From positions 248,001 to 312,000 of the forward strand of contig CP071493.1 of the NCBI GenBank assembly GCA_017354895.1: a DNA stretch of 64,000 nucleotides, read 5' to 3'. Each line of letters begins with the position of its first letter. Positions within the stretch are counted from its first letter, which is position 1. This document shows, in pieces, positions 42,892 to 54,346 of the stretch. The notes below the pieces were generated by a model that did no database searches, was not told the DNA's origin, and saw only the letters and a list, made by a program, of their open reading frames with translations. The position numbers and the translations under genes are program-made. Source of the DNA: Podospora comata. Taxonomy: Eukaryota; Ascomycota; Sordariomycetes; Sordariales; Podosporaceae.

Positions 42892-45800
42892 ATGCCTTCA
42901 TTGGCAAAGGGTCTCTTAGAGCAATGCCTAACCCCTGGCGACATTCAACTCATCCGGGGACTTGATCGGGAGCGTACGGCAGACCGTGCAGTTCCGAGTA
43001 ACACCCAGGGTTCATCACTGTCAGAAGAGGATTTAACTGGAATTTTGCTGCAGTGGACAGAGTCTGCGCTTCACCTCGAGCAGTGAGAACCAGGAGTTGA
43101 TCTTTCTCTCGTCGAGAATCTGGCAAAGCTAGTGCTACATGTACGCTCGCCCCTATCCTATACTGTTAAGACCCAAGCACCTAGACTGGTCGCTAATAAA
43201 AATTGTTAGATCATATACCACAACTATCTTGCGGTAGCTACTATTCTCCCAGCACTCCATATATTTTTCGACACACTTGAAACCTGTCGTAAAAATGTCA
43301 GGAGACGTCACCTGATCAGCCCAGAGATGCGAAGGTTATACCTTCAATGTGTTATCAATGTCGTCAGCTTTCTCAGAGAGGTCCTTGACATATATCAGGC
43401 CGGAATCCTTCCAATCGGTCCAAATAACACTTTCCCCCTACAAGTAAGAGTACTGCCAATTTTGGCCAAGAAATGCTGGCATGTTGCGCATCTGATGGAC
43501 ATTCTTCTTCAGTTGACGGCTCTGAGACACTCCCTGTCAACAAACCAACAAGTCGTACCCACAAGATGCTTATCGAATAACCTCACACCTTTCCGAGACG
43601 GACCACAGACCTCTGTGGCGCTGTCAGACACAGATGCAAAACTCCCCTGTTTCGTTTTGCCATCCACCAGACCTAGGTACATGTTTGAGATTCCCAGCGC
43701 CATGGAAACGCTGGAGCAACACTTCAGAAAGCTTGACACACTCAAAAAACCGGCGCAGAACACTTTCGTGCCCTCACAATCACAAATGATGCCACTGCCA
43801 GTGGGAAGAGCATGATGACCCTTCAGTATGCCGACATGCTCCGTGCCCAAAAAGAGGTGGACGCAATATTCTAGATCCCAGAGGGTAACGTAGCCGATGT
43901 TCGCTCTCAATCCTTCGGCACTATGGCGGTTCATCTCTGTCTTCCCGGCGCAAAGCCGGGAGACTTCAAAACCAGCGGCAGCTTGTTCTTGAACCTGGTT
44001 ACCAAATACGGGTAAGACCTCTCTTTCGTTGTTGGCTAGTTGCTAATATTGAGGCAAAATGTGATATGTTAGAGTGCCGCTGGCTAATAGTATATGATGA
44101 TGCGGACAGCGGTAGACTGGAGTACCAGTTTCTTCCCAACAGATGCGGCGGTCATGGACAAATCATCATCACAACAGACCCCCCTTTAAGCTGCTTCGCA
44201 TATACAGACACCATTCTCCACGTTGATTTGAGCGCAGTCTCCTACACAGCCGCCTTTCGAGCTCTGTTGGAACAAAATCTCAATAAAAGCAATTTTGGCC
44301 GGCTGAGTGATGAAAGAATTACAGCACTGGTTGATTTTGTTTGCAGCAAACTGTCGGCTGACTGTAGCCATATCCCAAAGCTTGTCGGTATGCTCGGTCG
44401 GGACGTTTTCGACATGTCCGACATCGAGAGCCGTTTGGAACACTCCTCGCTTCCTCGCTCCTCTTCTGAAAGTTTGTCAGAAACAGTTTTGGGGCTGGCG
44501 TTTGAGTCCTTGAGTCCACAGTGCCGCGCAATCCTAGGGATCATGTCGGTGATAGAACCGACCTGCATACCCAAGGAGCTGTTTGACCCCGGCTGTCTCG
44601 TGGAACGTCATCCATTGCTCAGCATTCAAATGGACGAGAAATGGTAAGAAACGCTATGCAGACATCTCAAATATCTTTATGGACGAGTTACTAACACCGG
44701 CTCTACCGACAGTCTGCTGGCATCGTTAGAGAACCTCGTCGCCTGCACGCTGATAGATAGCGATGAGGATCTGCAATGCTTTTGTGTCGACAATATGGTT
44801 GCCCAAAATATCCTCAAGGGCTTACTAACAACATCGGAAAAGCACACCGCGTTGAGCAATGCAGCAATTTTGCTCTCTATCGCCTTTCCCAAATGTCCTA
44901 GGGACAGGCGTCTGTACCCAGGCCATCAGGATGGCTGTGCAAAATATCTAGAGCATGCCCTGACCCTGCGTTGGTTATTGACGAGAGAGTATTCCAACAA
45001 CAAGCATATGAATGTCGTCACAATGAAAGATTTGTATCGGTTGATAAGCCTGGTCGAACAGTGAGCTTCCGTCACTATCTATCTTACTTATCCTGTCGTA
45101 CATGACAAAGCTAATCAGTCGTCAATTGTCTTGGCAAATAGATATGTCTCCAACATTGGAGCATATAGTACGGTAGACGGGGACGCCGATGCTTTCCTGT
45201 CGATAATCAGGCAGGTACACGATGACAATCTTGGCAATAAACGTCCCCTGGACAGCCTTCAGAGGTCAAAACGATGTGTTACGCCGGCTATGCGAAACTC
45301 GCTCTTGATGAACCGGATGCGGCGTATCCCCTTTGCGCATCTCATCTCAATCACTTTCATGACTACTCAAAGGCCGAGGGTGAGTGGACAGACGACCTGT
45401 ACCATAAAGCAATTGCACTCGCGGACATGGCATTGATTTACTCGTCTATCTGCGTCACGCAGCGGGATATCGATAATACGTTGGAGTGGTTCCAAGCGGC
45501 GATGGAAACCTACCGGATTGGGTACAAGAGTGCCGGAGGCTTGAGACAGAGATGACACTCGCTGACGAGGACATCATGACGTGGGCCGAGAAGGTCGAGA
45601 CACCTCAACCTTTAATCACAGAGGGTTATCCCTTTTCATCGACAGCAGAGGGGCCAGAGGACGGGCCGTCCGCTGATGAATTAACAACTTCCATGGACCT
45701 TGGACAGGACGATTCTTAGCATTGGGAGGTTATTGTTGCACAGAACCAGACATGTTCTCACACATGCACAGGAAATGCCAGAGTGAGCCGGCCATACAGG

Positions 45801-46466
45801 GCAAGAGCACACTCGCAAATCCAGATGATGCTGAGGAAGAAGACGACATTCTGCTCGACGACGCCAGAATGTGGATACAGCAGCCGATGTAGCAAATCGC
45901 CGCTCGCACACCACACGACGGCGTTTTGGTTGCACAGTAAGTCGAGCACCTCCCACGCCATTTATGTTTTGCATTTTACCAACTCTCTCAACAGTACACA
46001 TTTCGCACTTGGTACTATTGATCGCAAGGAACACAAGTACGAACGTGCCACTCGACACTTTCACAAGACAATGAGCTTGTGGCAAGCTTCGGGACAGATG
46101 GCGAGCCACCCGCTTTACATCTCTTGCATTTATCGTCTTGGATGTTTGGAACTTGATCAGGGGGATGCCAAAACAGCATGACAAGTAGTTCCATTCACCT
46201 CCCATTCTTTTCAGGTAGCTTGATCAATGTGTCGCACTCTTATTAGGTCGTACATGGAAGACTATATCGCACGCAGGGGCATCGGGGTGCGGAGAAATGC
46301 TCTCTTGGCTGAACACATGCGTGGCATGTTCAAGGCTGTCCAAGTCATGAGGGAGTTGAGGAAGTCGGAGGGAGGGTGGGCACACAGGCACTTGAGGGAA
46401 TTCCGCAGCGAGGTGGAGCGGTTCTACAATGTCAGGGGGTTGGATCTTGCGGGGCCCGTTGGATGA
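42892..46466 (+). pseudogene. Decayed STAND/NB-ARC-TPR gene
   Basis: The minimal order of a fungal STAND protein is visible on the plus strand. It has an N-terminal helical domain from ATG 42892 (MPSLAKGLLEQCLTPGDIQL) and at 43330 (RRLYLQCVINVVSFLREVLD). A P-loop region near 43790 reads TASGKSMMTLQYADML, and AIF followed by stop occurs where the family has a Trp. Then come a Walker B-like run (WLIVYDDADSGRLEY), GQIIITTDP and winged-helix-like parts (FESLSPQCRAILGIMSVIEP), and TPR-like helices to 46466 (ALADMALIYSSIC, EWFQAAMETYRIG). Several normal-looking introns remain (for example near 44643-44710). The frame is interrupted at several places, including TGA near 43084 and TAG near 43874, and the P-loop lacks the usual Gly-Gly. 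Not expected to be functional. Confidence 0.65.
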
Positions 46467-48163
46467 GAGGACTTTTGACTCGGCGGTTTGCATTCTTTGG
46501 CGCTAGACAAGTTGGGCTTGTTGTCGTTTTTGGGCGGTTTTGGAAGGTGGCAGGGTTCATATCAAGTCTCTGGCTGGGCAGCTGGGGGACTGGGCTGGTG
46601 TTGGCAAGAGTGTTTGATATACGTGTAGAGGTTCCCATCAATTGTGAAAGACGGATCAAGTATGGCTTTCTTACAAGTCTTGCTCTGCTCTCCTGTGATT
46701 TTGTTGAGCCCATCAACATATTGGCTCATGAAGCTGAAAAAATTTACCCGCCTTGCTATCCTCCATGTATGGTAGCGAGCGAAGTCGAAATAAGGTTCAT
46801 AAAAGGAACCGCCGTGCCACAGATCGCATTGACGCTGCGAGCTTATTTTCGCAAACCCTCATCTTGTTGACAGGTATACACATCCCGTTAATGGCCAAGG
46901 TAGCATAAGCAGAATGGGAAGCGAACCGCTTCTGCCGCGTTGCGGTACCGCTCGCCAAGATACCATGAGGGCTTTTCGGCCCACCCAAGATCCAGCGAGA
47001 GCCAAGCTTTTTGGTGTTGAACTGGGGAGACCAGGGTCAGGGGCCGCTTACTTGTTGTAAAGTCCCAAATGGGAACTGTGTGCCGAGTGAATGTACACTT
47101 CAAAATGGGTCTGGGTGGTTATCTATATGGAGTTGGATGGAGTTATCCGCCATCAAAAACATTTTGTTGGGATTTTGCTTGGAAATCTGTGACGGATGAC
47201 CGCGTTGCTCAAGACAGTCCTGGTTTTTGTCGCCCAGTTTTGTCAGGACTCAGATAGCTAACTCTCAATTGCTGACTCCTCCAAATTCTCCAACTTTCAC
47301 ATGCTGTGATTTAGTGCTCGGCCCTGCAGTACGGCGATTTCTGCAAGAGGACACCCCCCATCACATCTACGCTATCCGAGCGCCGTTGCAAGATGGCTGC
47401 GACTCTGTTCTTGCTGCCCAATGGCATTCTCAACATGAAGATAGGTACTAATACTTGATGCCGGCAGTGTCAACTGTCAAGATGCGGGGTCGGGGAGGGA
47501 GGACTGCGGTGGCCGGTGTTCCAAGACGGTCCAGGAAGGTGTACCAGGTTCGTCCGGCCCAACGGGATTTGACGCCGCACCAAAAGTCACAGGACCTTCC
47601 GTCCACGGCCTGGCTCTCGCATGCGGCTGGCTCTTGATTTGGCACACTTCAGGTTTTTTTGAACTTGTGTTGGGATACGTCGGCCCGCCAGCACAGCGGC
47701 GGCGGGCTTCTGGTACAATTTGGGATCAACGTCCGCTACTGGCAGTTCAAATGACCACACAAACGCCTCGAGATGCAACCCTGCAAGCCACAAGCTGCCC
47801 AAGCTCGACGCTAAGCGTTGCATCGCGAATGCGGGGAATGCCTGTCTCCCATGGACCCTGACGGTGTGGGGAAGACGCCATCGGTCTTGGCACTGTTGTA
47901 ACTGTCTTCTCACCGTCTTACTACGGAGGATACGGACCGCGAGAACCACGATGGTGTCGGGCCGGGAGGGGAACCCAGAGATATAAAGATGTCGAGATAC
48001 TGTCCTCCTCGTCCTACCTTAACTCACCAAGCACCTCTCAGCTCCAGATCTTCAACTCCAGCCATCACCAGCCCTTTTTCGAGTCTCATTCACTTGAGTA
48101 CTCAGTCTCCTCTTTGGTCAGCTCTCAGCTCCTCGTTCAAAGTCTCTCGACAAATCCATCAAC
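46467..48163. other. Gene-free stretch before the cutinase
   Basis: About 1.7 kb. Overlapping short frames only. The region 46800-47450 looks like ordinary non-coding DNA; no matches to the other repeats here were found. The right end is the cutinase promoter with a TATA-like box. Confidence 0.5.
47982..47988 (+). promoter_or_regulatory. TATA box of the cutinase gene
   Basis: tataaag lies 182 bp before the cutinase ATG, followed by a CT-rich leader (cctcctcgtcctacc), as in inducible fungal secreted-enzyme genes. Confidence 0.5.
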
Positions 48164-48946
48164 ATGCGTTTCCTCGCTACCGTCGCCGCCCTCACCGGCA
48201 CTCTCGTCGCGGCTCTCCCGAGCCCTCTCGATGAGATTCGCACCCGGGAGCTTGTCGAGTCTCACCGCCAGACCATGGAGACCCTTGAGGCTCGTGGCTG
48301 GAAGTCGGGTGCTGGTGCGACTGCCAACGAACTGCTCGATGGCGGCCCGTGTCCCAAGGTCATCTTCATCTACGCCCGCGGTTCCACCGAGGGTGGTAAC
48401 CTTGTGAGTTTTGTCCTGTCTGTTTGCGAAGTGAACCATAGCTAACCAAGCCAAAAGGGATCTCTCGGCAGCCCAACTGGTGTCGCTCTCGACGCTGCCT
48501 TTGGCGAGGCCAACGTCTGGGTCCAGGGTGTTGGCGGTGCTTACTCCGCCGGCCTCCTCGACAACCTCCTCCCCGAGGGCACCACCACCGCCGCCATTAA
48601 CGAGATGAAAAGCCTCCTCATCCGCGCCAACTCGCTCTGCCCCCAGGCCAAGATCGTCGCCGGTGGCTACAGCCAGGGTGCCGCCCTCGCCGGTGTCGCC
48701 ATCTCCCAGAGCAGCGCCGCCATCCGCGAGCAGATCAAGGGTGTTGTCCTCTACGGGTGGACCAAGAACAAGCAGAACAACGGCAAGATCCCCAACTACC
48801 CTGCCGACCGTCTCAGGGTGTACTGCGAGAGCGGCGACTTGGTTTGCAACGGCTCGCTCATTGTTCTGCCTGCCCATGGCACCTATGCTGATGAGGCTGC
48901 TGATGAGGCGCCCAAGTTCCTGATCTCCAGGATCAATGCCAGCTAG
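48164..48946 (+). CDS. Cutinase (carbohydrate esterase family 5)
   Basis: Two exons, 48164-48403 and 48458-48946, joined in frame across a 54 bp intron (gtgagt to aaaag), give 242 residues. The signal peptide is MRFLATVAALTGTLVAALP. The mature enzyme shows CPKVIFIYARGSTEGGNLG, the nucleophile elbow GGYSQGAALAG (Ser near residue 152), the catalytic Asp in YCESGDLVC and the catalytic His in LPAHGTYADEA. Four Cys residues at the expected places can form two disulfides. The secreted enzyme cuts ester bonds of plant cutin or similar polyesters. The length is normal. The GC-rich third codon positions suggest strong expression. Confidence 0.95.
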
Positions 48947-49372
48947 ATCAGGGGGTGGGAATGATGTGTGATGGATTGGTATATAGCATTGCATTTGTGT
49001 GGCGTTAGGGTTAGCAGCTTTATGATTGAATGACATTATGCGATTGGATTTAAACCGGAGCTGTGTCTATGAAGGAAGTGTGTTTGCATTGTGTGTGAAG
49101 ATGCGATGTCATAGTTCGACTGGGTGATATTGTTGACTCACAAAGCGGGTGTGTTTGCTCCACAGGAATGTGGTAACTTGATCTCGCTGTTCAGTTTGGC
49201 TGCTCGTCTGTCTCCTCTTCACACAGCTACACACTAAACCCGACTCAACCATCTCTGCATTTTTCAGCATTTCCGACCACTCTCACTCGGCCAGTGAGCG
49301 GTGTTGAAATCTACACTCCCCTTTCTTACCTCATCTAGGATTTTCAGTGATCATCGAAAAGAAGCCGACACG
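48947..49372. other. Intergenic between cutinase and C2H2 gene
   Basis: 3' region of cutinase and promoter of the next plus-strand gene. Nothing else recognised. Confidence 0.5.
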
Positions 49373-50577
49373 ATGCAAAGGCAAAATTGGTGAGCACCTC
49401 TCTCCTCACTAAACCTTCCAACCTCCCAAGTTCTACCGCACTAGTTGAGAGATGGCTGACACTCATCAATGCTTTGTGTCAGGTCATTGTCAACAATGGA
49501 GTATCTACATCGAGCCAAGTTCGTGATGGACGACTGGCGTGCGCAAAGAGAGGTATCCGGTCAGTAAGTGGAATCTTTCCAGGTCAAAAGCCATGATCAG
49601 TGGTGGCAGTGTCTCATGGATTCCTTTCAGGCTGGTCCCCCAACCTGGGTCTGATGAGTATTTTGCCGAGTATCTCGAAGTAGTGCGGAGAACGATGGAC
49701 CACCATGGTTTCAATGTCGACGCGCCACTAGTAGTCTCGAACCCTCTGCCGGTAGACCCAGCCTTGGAATCCTCTGTTGAAACCGCTTCCAAACCAGTCA
49801 ACACCGCTCACGAGCAGGTCGGCACCGCCCCCGAACCAGTCGAAAGCGCTCCCGAGCCAGTCAACCCCCCCGCGGCCTCAGCTTCCACCACCCAGGCTCC
49901 AGCTATCCAAGCTGCTGGCGATACCGATGGTGATGAGGAGTCTTTTCAGCCTGGAAGCCAACGGACCAAGTGCCCCCGGGCCAACTGCACCACACTCATA
50001 GGTTCGGAAAAGTCATTGCAAACCCACATCACAAAGTAAGTGCAATACCTTTCCCAATAGCACCGCTGTGTGAAACACCCCTATTAACGGACAGTCTCAC
50101 AGTCAGCACACACCAAAGCCAGGCAGTTCGTGTTGGATCTGCCCAAAGACCTTCCGCAACGATTCCACCCTCAGGCAGCACTACGAAAATCACCACAAGC
50201 TTGATGGCGACGAGGTCAGAACAGCCATGGAAGCTTCGAAGGATTTGGCATCGATAGACCCACAGTGGCTGCAGCCCAGATTTGAGGTGCAAGACCTCGT
50301 GCCGTCTTTACGGCAGGAAATCCTCAGGCTGAACAGACTGAAACTGGAGACGACGAGCAGGTATCGGCAGATGGACGAGCAGTCAATGAATAATTGTCTG
50401 GAGAGTTTCCGGCATGGGAAGATGTTTGAGAGGGAGACTGGTCTGCCTTCTCTGGAAGGGGTGAGCCAGAGGGGGCTCATTAACGAGCTGATCAAGATTC
50501 GTGTAGAGATCCGTGCTTGGAAGAGGGACCTGGAAGAGCTAAAGAGGGTTGAAGCATTATACTCAGTACCTAGGTAG
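49373..50577 (+). CDS. C2H2-type zinc finger protein
   Basis: Four exons, 49373-49389, 49483-49563, 49631-50035 and 50103-50577, with consistent phases, give 325 residues; the 17 bp first exon is too short to stand out alone. The start reads MQRQNWSLSTMEYLHRAKF. The middle is a Pro/Ala/Val-rich linker with repeated P-EPV units. The first zinc cluster reads KCPRANCTTLIGSEKSLQTH; the second is CWICPKTFRNDSTLRQHYENHH, a good C2H2 finger. The C-terminal 130 residues are helical and charged (LRQEILRLNRLKLETTSRYRQ, ELIKIRVEIRAWKRDLEELK), likely a coiled coil. Order and length resemble the gene at 39532-40699. A regulatory role is inferred. Confidence 0.72.
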
Positions 50578-51093
50578 CTTCCAGTGAGAAAGGTCTTTGC
50601 CAAGTGGAGGGGACAAAGCACGTGGAGGAATGGTCAATAATCCCCAAGATAGGGTATGTCGGCAGCTAGCTTTGTTAAGTAAAGAAACCTGAGTTGGCCA
50701 TAATGCATGTTGCGTGAATTGTCCGCTAGACTTGCTCGCGATAATGTCCCAAGTCATGAATTATAAGGGAAGCCTGTTGTTATTTGAACTGATGCCGCCC
50801 TGCCTTCTCGTCCCGCAAGTTCATCAAGACTGTCAGGCCTCCCTCCCTAAAGCCACACTGGGCCCATGGGCTCAGAGTAATAGCATGGGTCACCAACGAT
50901 AGTCACATTGAATGGCGATATCAAGGCGCAATGAGAAAAGCCGTTCGTCAATCCACCAAGTGATATATTACAATGAATAGTTCTTGTACGGCGGTCCGCC
51001 ATTTTCCAACTCTCCCTCCATTCACCACTCCATGATAACCTGGACGCCGTGACCAAGACGTACTGTTTTCGCAAAGAGAGTCAGCAAAGTGCA
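50578..51093. other. Intergenic or 3' part of the next minus-strand gene
   Basis: A minus frame at 50847-51074 could be a last exon of the gene ending at 51094 if a GTAAGA donor near 51126 is used. This is not certain. Confidence 0.4.
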
Positions 51094-51653
51094 TCATAAA
51101 CAGAAAAGCAGATCAAGATATCTTCTTACCATGCCAGCCATCCAGGCAACTTCCACAAACGACAAGCTTGACACCCTTGCATCTGATTGATAGCCACCTT
51201 CCCTCTCCTTCTTGGCTGACAGTTCTCGAACGCAGAACTGCTCCCGGTACTTAGCTTGACGCCACTTCTTTCTGTCAGTGAAGATCAGAAAGGCCGAAGA
51301 AGATTCTTGCAACATAACCGGGCGTGAAATCCATAAGCCTGCATCTGGTTGATCGCCACCTCCCAGGCCACCTCCTGAAGAGTCTTAGCAGCGAGCTCCT
51401 TGCCCTGCGGAAGCTGAATCTCACGCCGCATGTACCCAAAGTCAAGACTGTCCTCCTTGGCGCGATCCTTGATGGAAGCCTGCACAGACGCGGGGAGTGT
51501 GTTGACGTAGCGAACTGTCTCCTCACGGATGAGAGCGATGTACCGCTCAAGCACATCGACGGAGACGCCAGGGCGAGGGCACAAGTTGTACAAGTGCGCC
51601 CAGCACTCAGAGAAAGGCGGAATGTTGAATTCGGCAATGGCCGGTCCGGACAT
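51094..51653 (-). CDS. Hypothetical protein
   Basis: From ATG 51653 the minus strand reads MSGPAIAEFNIPPFSECWAH, then a helical region (SVDVLERYIALIREETVRYV, DFGYMRREIQLPQGKELAA, WEVAINQMQAYGFHA). A 47 bp intron at 51318-51272 (GTTATG to GACAG) keeps the frame and adds KKWRQAKYREQFCVREL and a Ser/Val-rich end, giving 170 residues with a stop at 51094. A further 3' intron is possible. I do not recognise the family. The helical, charged make-up suggests a soluble protein; no signal peptide or membrane segment is seen. Confidence 0.55.
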
Positions 51654-53067
51654 GTTCGCCAGGTAGGCGATGTTGTCCTTTTGGAGGACAGAGAATCCCG
51701 GGCAGGGGTGAGCTCCAGGCCAAAAGAGCGTGAGCAGGCTCAACGGTTGGTGTCGCTGGGTTGTGAAGAGGAGAGAGTTTGCCGAGAGAGGTCGACCGAC
51801 CGCCTTGCGGCGGGATGACTAGAAAGGGAGTTAGAATGAATCTCGAAGGGGATATTGGGAAAGAGTGTTCGGTTGTGGAATGGAACACACCCTGCTGGGC
51901 GAGCAACTGTCACCTTTTTCGAACCTGGTGAAGTTGGGGAGTGGGGAGAGGAAGACAGAAGAGAGAGAGAAAAGAGTAAAGCAAGCAGATTCTGCAGGTT
52001 GCAAGTGTGATGTCGCTCAAGCTGCAAGCCCTGAGACCCGTAATTGCCGGCCAGCCGGAGGCCGGCAGTGGTCAATTCTCGGCCCCGCTTAGGGCTAGGT
52101 GGGGCCGTTGTCGGGAGACAGGAATGGCCGGAGCTGCCCCGCCTGATTCGGCATTCCTCCAGAGGCAAATTCAGCGCCGGGCGATGAGTCGAGGCAGGAA
52201 GCCTGCAATATATGAGATTTTCTCCTCAGCCATGCTCCTCTTTGGTGAATCGTCCAGACGACTATGCCGCAATGACCTCACGTCTGCCGCTCTGATGTCC
52301 CCAGTTCTATTGACCAGGCTGCAGCTGTCAAAGAAGACAAACAATTTCCCAAAGTTCTGGTCAATCTAATGCTCATGTCTATCCCCATGCATTGGCTTTC
52401 ACTATCTGAGGGCCGCAGAAGAACAAGAACGAGGGCAAATCACCGAACACATCATGTCTCCTTGCTCACCATCATCTAGCCGCAGGACTCTGTTCAGTAT
52501 GCTAGAATGTTGAAAGTCTTTGACCTTAGAGGCCCTCAATGCATTTGCAGTAGGTGATCTTGCTTGATATGCTAATCCATCAACCACATGAGCATTTCAT
52601 GGAAAGGTCATAGGAAATAACTTAATATATAATGAAGAGTGTATATGGTTCAAGTTATTCCCAGTAGGGTATTATGATCATAGGAAGCTAGAAAAGAATA
52701 CCTAGTATGTTTCTCCAGAACTCTAGACATTCTAGATCTTGATTCCGTTCATGAAAGTGCCCAAGCATCAGATAAGAGATCTTGATTAGAATGTGTCGCC
52801 GCCTTCTAGTTTGTACGGTCTCAGCTAACTACCAAGGTAGAGCGTGTGAATTAGTATTCACTGAAGCTAGGGGAGCAACTGTATCTGAGGCAGTGCAAAT
52901 TTTTACTCTAATGTTGTGGTTGATCGCCGACTCTCTCGTCCCAACTTTCAAATACTATAAGTACTCCTTTCCGTCCTGTTTCTGAGACTCTTCTTTCCCT
53001 GACAACCGCACTCTCTCAACTCTCGTCCAAATCTCAGATTACCCTCACATCCATCTCAACCAACAAT
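51654..53067. other. Intergenic, partly AT-rich
   Basis: About 1.4 kb. 52550-52800 is AT-rich (for example aacttaatatataatg), possibly an old repeat remnant, but no copy is found elsewhere in the window. The right end has CT-rich runs (ctctcaactctcgtcc) that fit the promoter of the gene at 53068. Confidence 0.5.
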
Positions 53068-53919
53068 ATGAAGGAAGAGGAAGGCTCGCAAAACCCCAAC
53101 AATCTCCCAGTTATTCCCCCCCCGTCTAACAATGCCAATCATGGAGCACCACCTACTGCTGCTGCCTCCCTGAGGGCTCTGACAGCCTCTGTGGAGAGGC
53201 TCAGCGGTCATGTGGAGATTATGACCAGCCAAATCGCCACCTTGAGCAGCAGTATGGTCACCATGACCGCCAATATGGACAAGATGAGTGCCACCATGGA
53301 AAAGACCACCGACAATCTTTGGACGCTCAATGCAACAATTGACAAGATTCACGGAAGCCTTGACAAGATGCTGAAAACGGTTCAGGAGCCAGGCCGGATT
53401 GGTACGGTGCAGGGCAATGGTAACGGCCAGCCTCAACTCACTCAGCAGCAACAAGCCACCCAGCAGCAAAAGGCTCGACAGGCGTCCCAGCTACGCGCTC
53501 ACCAGCAGCAATACGCCCAGCAGCAGCTCTCCCAGCAGCAGTTCGCCCAGCAGCAGTTCGCCCAGCAGCAGCGCGCGCCCATGAACTTTGCTGCCGAGCC
53601 TCTGCAACAGCCTTCCATTCACACGCAGCAACCTCAAGGCTTCGCCACCACGCCTACCTTTGACTTCTGGAATGGGACCCAGATGGCCACCGCTTCTGGC
53701 CAGCAGAATCAGAATACTGCTTTCGGCAACGGACTCGCCGGAATCGCTCCCATGCGCTCCCAGGCCAGGCACGTCAGCGGCCCCTTGCCATTCACCCTCA
53801 TGACCCAGGACCAGACTGGAGCTGCCGGTACAGATGACGTTTTCAACGGGTTCGCTCACCCACAGATCTTTGGCATGCCCGAATATGTGGCCAAGAAGCG
53901 TCGCCGTGAGGACTACTGA
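53068..53919 (+). CDS. Gln-rich coiled-coil protein
   Basis: A single exon of 283 residues from ATG 53068. After a Pro/Asn-rich start, residues 35-110 form heptad-like repeats with regularly spaced Met (SSMVTMTANMDKMSATMEKT), a likely coiled coil. Residues 120-175 are Gln-rich with QQ-repeats (QQQFAQQQFAQQQ). The C-terminus holds a basic run (AKKRRRED) that could be a nuclear signal. No enzyme or DNA-binding domain is recognised. Prion-like composition could allow self-association; this is inference. Confidence 0.7.
   Translation: MKEEEGSQNPNNLPVIPPPSNNANHGAPPTAAASLRALTASVERLSGHVEIMTSQIATLSSSMVTMTANMDKMSATMEKTTDNLWTLNATIDKIHGSLDKMLKTVQEPGRIGTVQGNGNGQPQLTQQQQATQQQKARQASQLRAHQQQYAQQQLSQQQFAQQQFAQQQRAPMNFAAEPLQQPSIHTQQPQGFATTPTFDFWNGTQMATASGQQNQNTAFGNGLAGIAPMRSQARHVSGPLPFTLMTQDQTGAAGTDDVFNGFAHPQIFGMPEYVAKKRRREDY
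53526..53573 (+). repeat. Short in-frame tandem repeat, 15 bp unit
   Basis: Three units of the form (t/c)tcncccagcagcag encode repeats of Leu/Phe-(Ser/Ala)-Gln-Gln-Gln inside the Gln-rich protein. Confidence 0.85.
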
Positions 53920-54346
53920 TGATATTTTGAGTGAGTTGGAAAAGAAATATACCCGTGTTGAAATCGTGTGCTAACGGTTGTATCCTTCCAAAGGTACTTT
54001 GCTCATGCGCTTGGAAACGATGCTGCGTCGGCTGATTCGCGTGCAAACCCGGGAGGAGCGCAGCAAGCCACCGGCAGCAAGCACAGCGAGCACAAATGTG
54101 ATATAGCAAGCATCGGGAGGGATTCGGGGCAAGCATTGAGGACAAAGGGAGTTAGGAGCAGGCACAGGTTGAGGCAGATGCTTTAGCCTCCTTTGAGCTA
54201 TACAGCTTTTACAAGACTGGAAATATCACAGAGCATGTGTTCACTACCAGGCCAAGGATCATTCACTCACCCTCATGCAGTTTCATTGTGACTATGGCCA
54301 ATTGGGGATTGACGTGCTTGAATTGTGAATATCAAAACGACCCTCT
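53920..54346. other. Intergenic, no gene seen
   Basis: 3' side of the Gln-rich gene and of the DUF1917 remnant (convergent). Nothing else recognised. Confidence 0.5.

Noticed and set aside
48137-49036. 299-codon open frame on the minus strand across the cutinase gene
   Set aside because: It is antisense to a clear cutinase with signal peptide, triad and intron; the open frame follows from GC-rich third positions.
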